Assembly: GCF_003946165.1 (NCBI RefSeq)
Contig: NZ_RHOI01000009.1
Location: 46,688 to 110,687 of the forward strand
From: Lacticaseibacillus baoqingensis
GTDB lineage: Bacteria; Bacillota; Bacilli; Lactobacillales; Lactobacillaceae
Direction of reading: 5' to 3'
Length of the DNA stretch: 64,000 nt
Shown here in pieces: positions 26,450 through 34,915 of the stretch (positions within the stretch are counted from its first letter, which is position 1; the number at the start of each line of letters is the position of its first letter). Made by a program: the position numbers and the translations under genes. The notes below the pieces were generated by a model that was not told the DNA's origin, made no database searches, and saw only the letters and a program-made list of their open reading frames with translations.

Positions 26450-27295
26450 TTAATTTTCTAAATAACTGATCGGCTTTTGCACGTCGACTTTGGTCCCGCC
26501 AAACTTCTGCTTCAGCCATTTTTGGATCCCCGGTTGATGATACACCTTGATTAGCTTGCGGTATTGCTTATTATCCTTGTTCTTTGCCGCTGTGGCTAAG
26601 ATGTTGACGTTTTTACGGGTGCTTTGATCGACACGTTCATGATACAGCGAATCGGTCAACACATTCAAGTGGGCTTGATAGGCCACCGTGTTCGCCAATA
26701 AGCCATAATCGGCATCTTTGAGCATGCGCGGAATCGTATTGTCTTGCACCGCTTTGAATTTCAAGTGATGCGGATTTGCTTTGATATCGCTGATCTTGCC
26801 AAAGCTGTTGAAATCCTTGGGCAAGCTGATCAAGCCGGCTTTGGCTAACAATTCCAAGCCGCGCGCTTGATTCGCCGCATCATTGGCGACGATCACCGTT
26901 GCCCCATCGGGAATTGCTTTGAGCGAATGGTGTTTATTCGAATAAATTCCCATCGGCTCCAAATAGGTGGTCCCTAGTGCCACTTCTTTACCATTTTTAC
27001 TTTGCTTATTGAAGGCTTCAAAATAGGCATACGACTGAAATGCGTTAACATCGACATCCCCATCCAGCGTGGATTGATTCAACTGGACCCCATCATCAAA
27101 CGACACCACTTTCAACTTGAGCCCTGCGGCTTTGGCCTCTTTTGACTTGGCAATATGCTGCCAGATCTCCACATCCGATGCCATCGACCCGACGCGAATA
27201 GTTTTTGCCGGTGAGGCACTGCTTTTATGGCCGCAGCCCGCCAACCCCAGCACCAAGGCAAACGCCGCCAGCAGGCTAAATCCCCACTTTTTCAT
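26450..27295 (-). CDS. metQ: Methionine-binding lipoprotein, NlpA/MetQ family
   Basis: A 281-residue substrate-binding lipoprotein. The N-terminal signal ends in the lipobox LAGC (Cys21). The NlpA family core is clear: KTIRVGSMASDVEIW, VNAFQSYAYFEAFNK and VIVANDAANQARGLELLAKAGLI. It captures methionine outside the membrane for a MetNP-type ABC importer. The ATPase and permease genes are not adjacent, so it must use a transporter encoded elsewhere. It lies 4 bases after the metE-like gene, under the same Met T-box, which supports methionine as ligand. Confidence 0.9.
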   Translation of the reverse strand: MKKWGFSLLAAFALVLGLAGCGHKSSASPAKTIRVGSMASDVEIWQHIAKSKEAKAAGLKLKVVSFDDGVQLNQSTLDGDVDVNAFQSYAYFEAFNKQSKNGKEVALGTTYLEPMGIYSNKHHSLKAIPDGATVIVANDAANQARGLELLAKAGLISLPKDFNSFGKISDIKANPHHLKFKAVQDNTIPRMLKDADYGLLANTVAYQAHLNVLTDSLYHERVDQSTRKNVNILATAAKNKDNKQYRKLIKVYHQPGIQKWLKQKFGGTKVDVQKPISYLEN

Positions 27296-27299
27296 CGAC

Positions 27300-28412
27300 T
27301 CAGTCCTTCCATGTCGCTTGGGCCACTTGTTGGACTAAGGCCAGCTTTGCCCATTGATCTGCATCCGTGATCTTATTGCCTTGTTCGGTAGACGCAAAGC
27401 CGCATTGCGTCGAAATGGCCAAGTTTTCTAACGGCACATATTGTGTAGCCGCTTGGATGCGGGCTTCAACTGCGGCTGGGTCTTCCAGATCAGCAAACTT
27501 TGACGTGATCAGCCCTAAGACGATCCGCTTATGTTGATCTCCGTTCCACAACGTGGCTAGCGGGGCAAAACCGCCTGACCGTTCGTTGTCATATTCTAGG
27601 AACAAGCCATCATAAGGCAGATCCTTGATATAATCTGCCACATATTCATAACCGCCAGCAAACAAGAAGGTCGACTGGAAATTACCGCGGCAAATGTGTG
27701 ATGCGATCGTTAAATCTGCAGGCTTGTGGGCCAAGACATTTTTAATAATGTCATGCGCCGTTTGGGCTAAGTCGACAAATGGCTTTTGCGCTTCAGGATC
27801 GCCTTCATTGCGCTTTAAGTTGTCGATCAAAAAGGCCCAATTGGTGTCATCGATCTGCAGATACCGCAACCCCAGATCATAGAAATGCTGGATGGTGTCG
27901 ATATAAGCTTGGGCAATGGCTTGCGCATAATCGGCATAATTCGCATAGAATTCATGCCAATTATCTGAGCGGTGATCACGCAGCAAAAGCGCCGGGCTTG
28001 GGATCGTAAACTTAGGTTCATGGCCTGTTGGGGTCACACTTTGCAAGAATTCGAAGGCATCATAGAAGGGGTGATTCGGGTTGGCCGCGATTTTGCCGGT
28101 CAAAGTCACGTTATCGGCGGTATTGATGTTGCCTTTGAAGTTGCGTTCATACTTAACGTTATTCAGCTTCTCAACCCCTAAAAGGCCCCATAAGAAGTCG
28201 AGATGCCAATATTGCCGTGAAAATTCGCCGTCAGTCACCGCAGTAAAACCGGCCGCTGCTTGTTTTTGCACGAGATCTTTGATCGCTTCATGTTGGATCT
28301 GAACTTCACGCGCGTTAGACAATTTCCCCGCTAAAAAGTCTTGATGAGCCTGCTTCAATTCAGCTGGGCGTAAGAAGGAACCGACAAGGTCTGCACGATA
28401 TGGTTTGGTCAT
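27300..28412 (-). CDS. Cobalamin-independent methionine synthase C-terminal-type protein (YxjG/YxjH-like)
   Basis: A 370-residue protein that matches the catalytic C-terminal half of MetE. RADLVGSFLRP at the N-terminus, then IDDTNWAFL, HICRGN (zinc His and Cys), LFLEYDNERSG and STQCGFAS (zinc Cys) are the conserved motifs. The group transfers a methyl group to homocysteine or a related thiol using a folate or other donor; YxjG/YxjH in Bacillus are S-box regulated, here a T-box replaces that. It is the first gene of the operon, with AAGGAG upstream of the ATG. The exact methyl donor is uncertain. Confidence 0.88.
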   Translation of the reverse strand: MTKPYRADLVGSFLRPAELKQAHQDFLAGKLSNAREVQIQHEAIKDLVQKQAAAGFTAVTDGEFSRQYWHLDFLWGLLGVEKLNNVKYERNFKGNINTADNVTLTGKIAANPNHPFYDAFEFLQSVTPTGHEPKFTIPSPALLLRDHRSDNWHEFYANYADYAQAIAQAYIDTIQHFYDLGLRYLQIDDTNWAFLIDNLKRNEGDPEAQKPFVDLAQTAHDIIKNVLAHKPADLTIASHICRGNFQSTFLFAGGYEYVADYIKDLPYDGLFLEYDNERSGGFAPLATLWNGDQHKRIVLGLITSKFADLEDPAAVEARIQAATQYVPLENLAISTQCGFASTEQGNKITDADQWAKLALVQQVAQATWKD

Positions 28413-28464
28413 AATGATGATCTCCTTAATAGTTATTAATGTTGCGAATATGTTTAGCGGAAAT

Positions 28465-28731
28465 AAAAAACGCCCCTATGCCAGCAATGCCTGCTGCATA
28501 GGGGCGAATCGTCGCGTTACCACCCTAATTCGTGATCCAAGATCACCTCAAGGTACCAATTGATACCCGGCAATATAACGGTCGCGACCGGCTGATGCGC
28601 GTGAACGCATCAGCAGCTGTTTGGAGCTCATCTTCATCTGTTTGCCGTCGTCCCTTTTCCACCAACCGGGTTCTCTTTACCACAGCGCCTAGACTACTCT
28701 TCTCCGCTAAGCCATATTCGATTAACTCAAT
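28465..28731 (-). promoter_or_regulatory. T-box riboswitch, probably methionine-specific
   Basis: On the minus strand, the T-box AGGGTGGTAACGCG is at 28513-28526, followed by a terminator with the 11-bp stem CGCCCCTATGC / GCATAGGGGCG (28471-28506) and six T residues (28465-28470). The antiterminator would use the T-box. In Stem I the 5' strand has GGAGAAGAGTAG and the 3' strand GATGAAGATGAGCTCC; GGAG pairs with CTCC, which puts ATG at 28629-28631 in the specifier loop. A Met specifier agrees with the downstream metE-like and metQ genes. Uncharged tRNA-Met is expected to turn the operon on. Confidence 0.92.
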
Positions 28732-28737
28732 GGCATA

Positions 28738-28766
28738 ATCTTAACCGTCTTTTCTCATCACGTCAA
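28738..28766 (-). promoter_or_regulatory. Promoter of the T-box operon
   Basis: Minus strand -35 TTGACG (28761-28766), 17-base spacer, -10 TAAGAT (28738-28743). Transcription would start just before Stem I of the T-box. Confidence 0.7.
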
Positions 28767-28806
28767 CACCAAAATGAGAATTATCTGAGAAAGCCCTTGT
28801 CGAGGC

Positions 28807-28834
28807 AAAAAAAAGAAGCCCCACAACAGGCTTC
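28807..28834 (-). terminator. Terminator after the sortase-like gene
   Basis: Minus-strand GAAGCC / GGCTTC stem with an 8-base loop, followed by eight T residues; 18 bases past the stop. Confidence 0.85.
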
Positions 28835-28851
28835 CTTATGCTTACATTCAC

Positions 28852-29691
28852 TTAACGGGCCCAAACGATCCGATTGACCGTATCAGACAAGCAAGTCTGT
28901 AACACGACCGCTTCCCCTTGATTGGCACTGATGATCGCGTTGTACTGATCTTTGCCATCCTTGACAGAATAGCTGTCGTCATTGACGTCATCGACTGCAT
29001 ACACGCGATAAGTGCGGGAATTGCCGCTAGCGTCGGTAACGGCGACTTGACTGCCAACCCCCAGTCCGGTGATCCAGGAGAAGGTATTGCTCTTAGCATG
29101 ACCGGCAATTTCAGTGGTCAAACCGTCCGTCGTCGAAAGCTGCGTCGCGCCACCCCAAGTCATCGCCAACCCGGCTTGCGCAGGGGCAGTGGTCCGGCTC
29201 ATGCTGCCTTGGATCACATCCGTCGCCATGCCAAGCCCGCTAACGGTCCCCACATACGTTTCACCAGTGGTCGCGCGAATGCTGGCCGCTTTTTGCGCCG
29301 CTTTTTGCGCTGGTGTTTGCACGGCGACTGGCGCCGGTGCTTTAACAGGCTGAGCCGGCGCCGCAACAGCTGCCGGTTTAGTGCTGGCAGCCGTTTGACT
29401 CGCCGCATGCGCTTGCGCACTCGCATTGGCTTGAGTTGCACGGCTTAAAGACGCAGCGCTGGCAGCCGACGCTTTTTGGCTGTGCTTGTTTGCACTGGCA
29501 CTCGCCGCTTTGGCTGTTGGCTTGGCGTGATCAGCCGCTTTCACCCGGCTCACCTGCGTCTTAGTGGTTTGCGCAGCAGTCACTGTTTCGTGACTTTGAC
29601 CAGCATGCGCCGTCACCGTTGCCATACCAAAACCACCAGCGATCACGACCAATGATCCCAGGACAATTATTCTATTTTTAAAGTTCATCAA
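28852..29691 (-). CDS. Secreted or membrane-anchored sortase-domain protein
   Basis: 279 residues. An N-terminal signal/anchor (about residues 7-30, ending near AHA-G) is followed by a long low-complexity Ala/Ser/Thr/Lys/Pro linker (about 31-140) and a C-terminal beta-rich domain. The domain has the sortase pattern: His198 in IAGHAKSN, then KV-type YRVYAV strand, Cys267 in VVLQTC, and a C-terminal Arg (R274 or R279). This points to a class E/F-like sortase fold. The linker would span the cell wall. Whether it is an active transpeptidase or a cell wall protein is unknown; no LPxTG gene is adjacent. Confidence 0.65.
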   Translation of the reverse strand: MMNFKNRIIVLGSLVVIAGGFGMATVTAHAGQSHETVTAAQTTKTQVSRVKAADHAKPTAKAASASANKHSQKASAASAASLSRATQANASAQAHAASQTAASTKPAAVAAPAQPVKAPAPVAVQTPAQKAAQKAASIRATTGETYVGTVSGLGMATDVIQGSMSRTTAPAQAGLAMTWGGATQLSTTDGLTTEIAGHAKSNTFSWITGLGVGSQVAVTDASGNSRTYRVYAVDDVNDDSYSVKDGKDQYNAIISANQGEAVVLQTCLSDTVNRIVWAR

Positions 29692-29718
29692 GTTCCCCTA
29701 ACTTGTATTAAGCGCAAC

Positions 29719-29900
29719 AAAAAAGCCCGCTCACTTACACATTGACCACATTCAGTGGCGATCGCCCATCCCCCCAGACGGAAACGATCCTGAATGCTTC
29801 TGCAACAAACACTCCCAACGACAAAACTTGTCGTCTAATTGACCAGGTAACCCCATTTTGACGCATCAACAACTGAACCAACGTGGTGTACTGAAAAGTC
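29719..29900 (-). ncRNA. Candidate 6S-like small RNA
   Basis: A 180-nt minus-strand transcription unit with no convincing ORF. The promoter is -35 TTGCTT (29930-29935), 17-base spacer, -10 TATAGT (29907-29912). The end is GCGGGC and six T residues (29719-29724). The 5' part (TACACCAC ... GTTCAG) can pair with the 3' part (CTGAAT ... GTGGT ... GTGTA), then a bubble holds a small GGC-GATC-GCC hairpin on the 3' side, and the distal arm closes TGATGC/GCATTCA and ACGACAA/TTGTCGT. A long rod with an asymmetric central bubble and this length fit 6S RNA, which binds RNA polymerase. It was folded by eye only. Confidence 0.42.
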
Positions 29901-30016
29901 TTCGTTACTATACCTGCTGTTATGAAAACAAGCAAGTATAATTCCAATAAATATGTAAACAATAATAATTATCGATACATACCCTTGTTTAAACAGTCTT
30001 GTGCAGCAATTAAATA

Positions 30017-30042
30017 ACATCTGTTGTAATTGCAACAGATGT
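30017..30042 (-). terminator. Hairpin after the membrane protein gene
   Basis: Perfect 10-bp inverted repeat ACATCTGTTG / CAACAGATGT with a 6-base loop; TTATTTAATT follows on the minus strand. It lies 29 bases past the stop of the gene at 30071. Confidence 0.6.
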
Positions 30043-30070
30043 TAAAATTGTACCTATTTATGATAATTTT

Positions 30071-30907
30071 TTATAATTTTCGTTTTGGCAACTGCCATAA
30101 GTAGGCCATTGACGCTAACAACAATCCCACCACGACAACGCCACCGGCGACTTTTTGCCAAACCGGGGCAAACGCCGCCAGCAATTGCGTGACGATCGCC
30201 GGCGGAACGCCGCCGAGATGCAAGCGTGCGACCCAGGTACCGCTGCTGACGATGATCGCGAGCGCGCCGCCAAGAAACCCGATCACATAGGTCATACGGC
30301 CGACTACGCGCAGCCACCGCTGCCAGCCGCGACTGGTCACACGCATCACGATCAGCACCAACAGCCCTAATATCGCTGAGACGATCGTCAAGGTTTGCAA
30401 CACTAAGACTAACATGCCATAAGCGACTCCCCAGCCATAGCGCATCAACTCTTGATTGATACTGTGCTGCAAAGTGCGCGCAATGCGCCGATCGACTTGG
30501 CGCCAAGCAGCAGCTGACAGGTGGCGCTGTTGCTTAGCCGCTTGAGTGTGCAAGCGGTTTTGCACCGCTTGCGTCGTTGCCGTCAAAGCCACTTGCGGCT
30601 TGAAATCCGCACTGGCAGCCACTGCTTGAGCGACCAGCGATCGCGTCATAGCAGGCGTGACAACTTGCGTGTTAGCCGATAATGTCTCGCCGCCTTGCGC
30701 GGCAGCGGCTAATACCTGATCATTCAAGGCGCTTGTCAGCGTTTGTAAGCTTGGCCCTTGATTCAGTTGGCGGATCACTTGCTGCGGCGTGCCGATGGTC
30801 AAGTTAAAACCCAACCCTGCGGCAAAAAGTACCAGCAACACGCTTTGGATCAAACCAAAAAATGCAAACCAGCCATGGTTGGCTGCTGATCGTTTTGACT
30901 GTGCCAT
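30071..30907 (-). CDS. Hypothetical membrane protein
   Basis: A 278-residue protein with one N-terminal hydrophobic segment (about residues 13-37), a roughly 120-residue Gln/Ala-rich, presumably extracytoplasmic region, and three C-terminal hydrophobic segments (about 160-190, 207-225, 250-270). No known family is recognised. It lies 19 bases downstream of the alpha/beta hydrolase gene, so the two are probably co-transcribed. The basic tail PKRKL is likely cytoplasmic. Confidence 0.7.
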   Translation of the reverse strand: MAQSKRSAANHGWFAFFGLIQSVLLVLFAAGLGFNLTIGTPQQVIRQLNQGPSLQTLTSALNDQVLAAAAQGGETLSANTQVVTPAMTRSLVAQAVAASADFKPQVALTATTQAVQNRLHTQAAKQQRHLSAAAWRQVDRRIARTLQHSINQELMRYGWGVAYGMLVLVLQTLTIVSAILGLLVLIVMRVTSRGWQRWLRVVGRMTYVIGFLGGALAIIVSSGTWVARLHLGGVPPAIVTQLLAAFAPVWQKVAGGVVVVGLLLASMAYLWQLPKRKL

Positions 30908-30926
30908 CTTGATGCCCCACCTTCAC

Positions 30927-31862
30927 TTAATGCAAATTAGCTTCGATCCAGCCGACGACTTTGCGCTGATAACGTGCGGGATCTTGACAAAAACTTTGCG
31001 CATGCTTGGCGCCTTTGACCAGCCACAGCTTTTTTTTCGCAGTAGTTGCCGCGTAATTTTCTTTGGCCATCCATGTCGGCACAAAGGTGTCTTTGGTGCC
31101 GTGAATGAATAAGATCGGGCGGGTGTTTTGGGCCAATGACCGCCTTGCATCCGCGGCAAACACATTATAGCCTGTTTTGAGGCTCGCATAGGCACCGACC
31201 GCCGGCACCAGCGGCCATTTCGGCAGATGATACATGCTTTTAGCCTGGTAAGCCAGTTCATCAATAATGCTGGTATACCCGCAATCTTCAACGATCACTT
31301 GCACTTGTTGCGGCAGCTTGGTGCCGCTTAAATACATCACCGTGGCCCCGCCCATCGATTCACCATATAAAGCGATCTGCTGATCTTGGCCTTTTTGCTT
31401 TAACAATAAGTGCAGCCACTGCAAATAATCTAACCGATCCGGCCAGCCATACCCAATATAGTGACCTTGAGATTGCCCGTGGCCGCGATCATCAGGGGCT
31501 AAGACGTTGAATCCTGAGTCATGAAACATCTTGATGCGCGCCGCCATATCTTCTTTTTTGCCCATATAACCATGCGCGATCACCACGGTTTTTGTGGTCG
31601 CTTTAGCCGCAGGAATATAATCCGCAACTAGCGTTAAGTCCGCGCCGGCGGCTTGTTGGTGCCAAGTCTCTTTGTGGACGTGCTTGAGCCAGGTCTCGGC
31701 GTTTTGTTGGATCCGCGGCGTATTCGTACTCAAAAAGTCCTTTTTCGCCGGCACGAAGGCATATTGATAAAAATACATGCTGGCCCCAAGGATCCCTAAG
31801 ATGCCTACCACGACGACTCCGATCAAGACATGCCGCCAGCGATGATGTTTTCTTGTTGTCAC
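30927..31862 (-). CDS. Membrane-anchored alpha/beta hydrolase
   Basis: A 311-residue protein. One N-terminal helix (about residues 11-33) anchors it, with the hydrolase domain probably outside the cell. The oxyanion strand is VVIAHGYMG, the nucleophile elbow GESMGG (Ser169), the acid FIHGTKDTFVP, and the His is in KGAKHAQS. This is the bacterial BAAT/prolyl oligopeptidase-like group of lactobacilli; the substrate is unknown. It is divergent from the MarR gene across a roughly 100-base gap, so MarR may control it. Confidence 0.85.
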   Translation of the reverse strand: MTTRKHHRWRHVLIGVVVVGILGILGASMYFYQYAFVPAKKDFLSTNTPRIQQNAETWLKHVHKETWHQQAAGADLTLVADYIPAAKATTKTVVIAHGYMGKKEDMAARIKMFHDSGFNVLAPDDRGHGQSQGHYIGYGWPDRLDYLQWLHLLLKQKGQDQQIALYGESMGGATVMYLSGTKLPQQVQVIVEDCGYTSIIDELAYQAKSMYHLPKWPLVPAVGAYASLKTGYNVFAADARRSLAQNTRPILFIHGTKDTFVPTWMAKENYAATTAKKKLWLVKGAKHAQSFCQDPARYQRKVVGWIEANLH

Positions 31863-31964
31863 AAAGCTGCTCCTTTACGCTTTTTTATGAATAATTTTAT
31901 TAGGCTGATTATTTGGTCCCTTTGAGATTGTTTGCTACGCTAAATTGAAAAGGGGGAAAAGCAT

Positions 31965-32396
31965 ATGCACGATCAGACCTTATTTGCGACCTTCAACTTT
32001 GTCTATGGTCACACGCTGAAGAATTTCGATCATCTATTCATTCATACATTAGCCCAATACCACTTATCTTTTGATCAATACCAGATCTTGCATGAACTCG
32101 CCATCGGCCCACGCAGGAATGTAACCAGCCTGAGTTTAGCCAGGTCGGTCACCAAGCCCGCTGTTTCCCGACAGATACGTGTCTTGTGCAATCTTCAGTA
32201 TATCACACGCCATCCCGACGCTCGTGATCATCGCCGCCAGTCCTTGGAACTCTTGCCTTTAGGCGCCCAAGTTGAACATGATGCCACTTTGGCGATCCAT
32301 CGCGAATTTCACCGCTGGCAGCAGACTTTAGGCACCGCCAAACTGCAAGAATTACTCGTCTTATTGAACGAATTCGGGACTGTACTGGCTAAATGA
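31965..32396 (+). CDS. MarR-family transcriptional regulator
   Basis: A 143-residue winged-helix protein. Residues about 30-100 form the MarR DNA-binding domain: LSFDQYQILHEL, then the recognition helix region SVTKPAVSRQIRVL, and the wing HPDARDHRRQSLELL. The family binds as a dimer to palindromes in nearby promoters. A GGGGG site precedes the ATG. Divergent from the alpha/beta hydrolase and membrane protein pair, the likely target; ligand unknown. Confidence 0.85.
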   Translation: MHDQTLFATFNFVYGHTLKNFDHLFIHTLAQYHLSFDQYQILHELAIGPRRNVTSLSLARSVTKPAVSRQIRVLCNLQYITRHPDARDHRRQSLELLPLGAQVEHDATLAIHREFHRWQQTLGTAKLQELLVLLNEFGTVLAK

Positions 32397-32400
32397 CCCA

Positions 32401-32455
32401 ACAAGGCCGCTAATCGTGCTTGGACAACTTGTCCAAGTTCGATCAGCGGCCTTGT
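32401..32455. terminator. Bidirectional terminator
   Basis: ACAAGGCCGCT at 32401 pairs with AGCGGCCTTGT ending at 32455, with an inner TTGGACA-ACT-TGTCCAA helix. It serves the convergent marR and HAD genes. Confidence 0.85.
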
Positions 32456-32464
32456 GTGGTGCAA

Positions 32465-33142
32465 TTAAGCCTCTGCGCGCATGGGTTGGGCCAATACTTG
32501 GACCACCCCCGCAGGAAGCTCATCAGGATGTGCAACCACCAAATTCGCATGTGCTTGCATTAACTCTTGGCGCTGGCCAAAGCCATAAGCGACCCCTAAA
32601 GTGGGCACATGATTTTGATAACCGCCTAGCATATCGGTATCGCGATCGCCGATCATCACGCTTGATCGTGGCTGCGCCTGACTTTGCGCCAAGCCATAAG
32701 CTAAGACCGCCGTTTTGGTACTGCGCACGCTTTCATCCAGCGTAGCCCCATATACACCGGCAAAAAACCGCCCTAAGTCAAAATGCGCTACGAGCCGCTT
32801 GACCATCGGTTCTGGTTTAGCTGAGGCGATATTCAACCGATAACCCGCATTTTGTAAGGTCGCCAAAGCCGCTTTAATGCCAGGATATAAGGCGGCTTCA
32901 AAAATTGCCGAAGCCGTATACAGCTCTTGATAGTACAAAATGGCTTGTTTGATGGCTTGTTCATCTAATTGCGGATAATACCGCCTTAAACTGGCATTCA
33001 GTGCCGGCCCAATAAAGGTGCGATATTGCGCCTGACTCAGTTCTGGCAGCCCCATCTTTTGGAGCATGTATTTGATGCTGTGCACGATCCCTGGTTCTGA
33101 ATTGGCAATCGTCCCATCAAAATCAAAAAAAAGTTGTTTCAA
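32465..33142 (-). CDS. HAD-family hydrolase, phosphoglycolate phosphatase-like
   Basis: A 225-residue HAD phosphatase. Motif I is FFDFDGTIANSE (Asp nucleophile), motif II is IASAKPE (Ser/Thr-type S), motif III the Lys in VRSTKTAVL, and motif IV VMIGDRDTDMLGG. The helical cap between motifs I and II resembles phosphoglycolate phosphatase or PpaX-type enzymes. The substrate cannot be told. It lies 20 bases downstream of the antiporter gene on the same strand. Confidence 0.85.
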   Translation of the reverse strand: MKQLFFDFDGTIANSEPGIVHSIKYMLQKMGLPELSQAQYRTFIGPALNASLRRYYPQLDEQAIKQAILYYQELYTASAIFEAALYPGIKAALATLQNAGYRLNIASAKPEPMVKRLVAHFDLGRFFAGVYGATLDESVRSTKTAVLAYGLAQSQAQPRSSVMIGDRDTDMLGGYQNHVPTLGVAYGFGQRQELMQAHANLVVAHPDELPAGVVQVLAQPMRAEA

Positions 33143-33162
33143 ATTTCGTCTCTCCCTTTGGT

Positions 33163-34314
33163 CTACGCACGCACTTGTCGTAAGGCAGCTTTTAACATGA
33201 ATGGTGCGATCAAAGTCGTCAAAATGATCACGATGATCACGCTGGAATAATAATCTTCGTGCAGTAAATGGGCATCAAAACCGATTTGGGCCACGATCAA
33301 CGCCATTTCGCCGCGCGACACCATGCCTGCTCCGATCACATTGGCATCATGCCAGCCCAAGCCAGCCAACCGCGCCCCTAAGCCGCAACCGACCCACTTT
33401 GTCGCCAAAGCAAGCAGCGTCAACCCGATAATAAACACGGCATCGCGACTTAATCCGGCGAAGCGCATATTCAACCCGATGCTGACAAAAAATACCGGGA
33501 TAAAAACGCCATAGCCGATCGCCGTCAAGCTGTGGTCAACTTCGGTACGGTAAGGTGTTTGTGACACCGCCACCCCGGCAAAAAACGCCCCAATAACCGC
33601 CGACATCCCTAAAGCGTCCGCCAAATAAGCCATACCTAAACACAAAAGCAAAGACATCACAGTTACGGCACTGCTGGGAAATAAGCGCTCAGCCAGATGC
33701 ATCAAATACGGCGCTGCCCATTTGACCACCACATAAATGACCCCAAAATAAGCCACTTGGGCGAGTAACGAAAGCCATAGCGGCAGGGATGACACCGGCT
33801 GCCCCGTACCAAATATCCCAACGGCGATGCTTAAGATGATCACCGTCAAAATATCATCGACCACAGCTGCCCCTAAGATCGTCGCGCCGCTGCGCGTGTC
33901 TAACGCCGCCAATTCTTTCAACACTTCGACTGAAATTGAAACTGACGTCGCAGCAAAGGTGATCCCTAAAAAGCTGGCGGCGACAAAATTGAACCCCCAC
34001 CATCGACTAAACGCCCAAATCAACCCCACCGGGAAAATCACCCCGATCACTGCGACCAAGACGCCAGGGCGAAAATACCGCTTCAACATTCCCAAATCTG
34101 ATTCCAAGCCGGCAATAAACATCAAGAAGATGACGCCAATTTCCGCAAACTCCGCAACAAAATGGGTGGGTTGCACCCAACCAAGGATCGCCGGGCCTAA
34201 CAGTACCCCTGCTAGCAACTCACCGATCACCGCAGGGACGCCAAATTTGAGGCTGAAGTGACTCAAAAACATCGTCGTGACTAAGATCAATGCTAAGGTC
34301 CCTAAATACCCCAT
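33163..34314 (-). CDS. CPA2-family cation:proton antiporter
   Basis: A 383-residue membrane protein with about 12 helices of the Na+/H+ exchanger (KefB/NapA) fold. FGVPAVIGELLAGVLLGP at the N-terminus and the central double aspartate GAAVVDDILTV are CPA2 hallmarks; two carboxylates fit an electrogenic exchanger. No C-terminal TrkA-N domain is present, so it is not a full KefB. It probably exchanges Na or K for protons for pH and salt homeostasis. It lies 17 bases downstream of a GNAT gene. Confidence 0.88.
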   Translation of the reverse strand: MGYLGTLALILVTTMFLSHFSLKFGVPAVIGELLAGVLLGPAILGWVQPTHFVAEFAEIGVIFLMFIAGLESDLGMLKRYFRPGVLVAVIGVIFPVGLIWAFSRWWGFNFVAASFLGITFAATSVSISVEVLKELAALDTRSGATILGAAVVDDILTVIILSIAVGIFGTGQPVSSLPLWLSLLAQVAYFGVIYVVVKWAAPYLMHLAERLFPSSAVTVMSLLLCLGMAYLADALGMSAVIGAFFAGVAVSQTPYRTEVDHSLTAIGYGVFIPVFFVSIGLNMRFAGLSRDAVFIIGLTLLALATKWVGCGLGARLAGLGWHDANVIGAGMVSRGEMALIVAQIGFDAHLLHEDYYSSVIIVIILTTLIAPFMLKAALRQVRA

Positions 34315-34331
34315 CAGCTACCCCCTTTAAC

Positions 34332-34850
34332 TCAGCCTAACAACAACTGATATGCATTGCGTTCTGGCACTGGTTCATCCAAATACACGATCCCGCGATA
34401 TTGGTACCCATTGCCTAAGATCACGTGCTGCATGATCTGATTTTGGGCGTGGGTATCGATCCGCAGATCACGATAACCTGCCGCATAGGCTTCGCTGATC
34501 AAATTACTCATGAAAAACCGGCTCAATTGCTGACCGCGCACTCGGCCGGATAATGCGAAGCGATGGATCATCATATATGGCCCATTGCCTTGCCAACCAG
34601 CTCCGTCGATCCGCTTGTAAAACGGATCCGGACCATCGATCAAGCTGGCAGTGCCGGCAACTTGGCCGTCAACCACCAGCACGCGGTTCGTTTCAGCGTC
34701 AATATCGGCTTGAACGGCTGCCTCATCGGGATACGTTCCTTGCCACTGATCAATGTTTTGACTCGCAAGAAACTGACGTGCGGATGCAATAATATCCAAG
34801 ATCGCCGGGACATCTTTGACAACTCCTGGGCGGACAAAAATAGCGGGCAT
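34332..34850 (-). CDS. GNAT-family N-acetyltransferase
   Basis: A 172-residue single-domain acetyltransferase. It starts with the strand IFVRPGVVKDVPAI; acetyl-CoA binding is suggested by MIHRFALSGRVRGQQLSRFF; the C-terminal DTHAQNQIMQHVILGNGYQYRG is the usual GNAT ending. Start at the ATG after GGAGGTTGTTGTC; an in-frame upstream start without a site was discarded. Substrate unknown. Confidence 0.82.
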   Translation of the reverse strand: MPAIFVRPGVVKDVPAILDIIASARQFLASQNIDQWQGTYPDEAAVQADIDAETNRVLVVDGQVAGTASLIDGPDPFYKRIDGAGWQGNGPYMMIHRFALSGRVRGQQLSRFFMSNLISEAYAAGYRDLRIDTHAQNQIMQHVILGNGYQYRGIVYLDEPVPERNAYQLLLG

Positions 34851-34915
34851 GACAACAACCTCCAATAAGTGATTGTTCCCATTGTCCCGCAATTGTAAGC
34901 AAGATTCAATTGTGA

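Noticed and set aside
29735..30035. Short ORFs on the minus strand in the 6S-like region
   Set aside because: They lack a ribosome site, and the region looks like a promoter-RNA-terminator unit.
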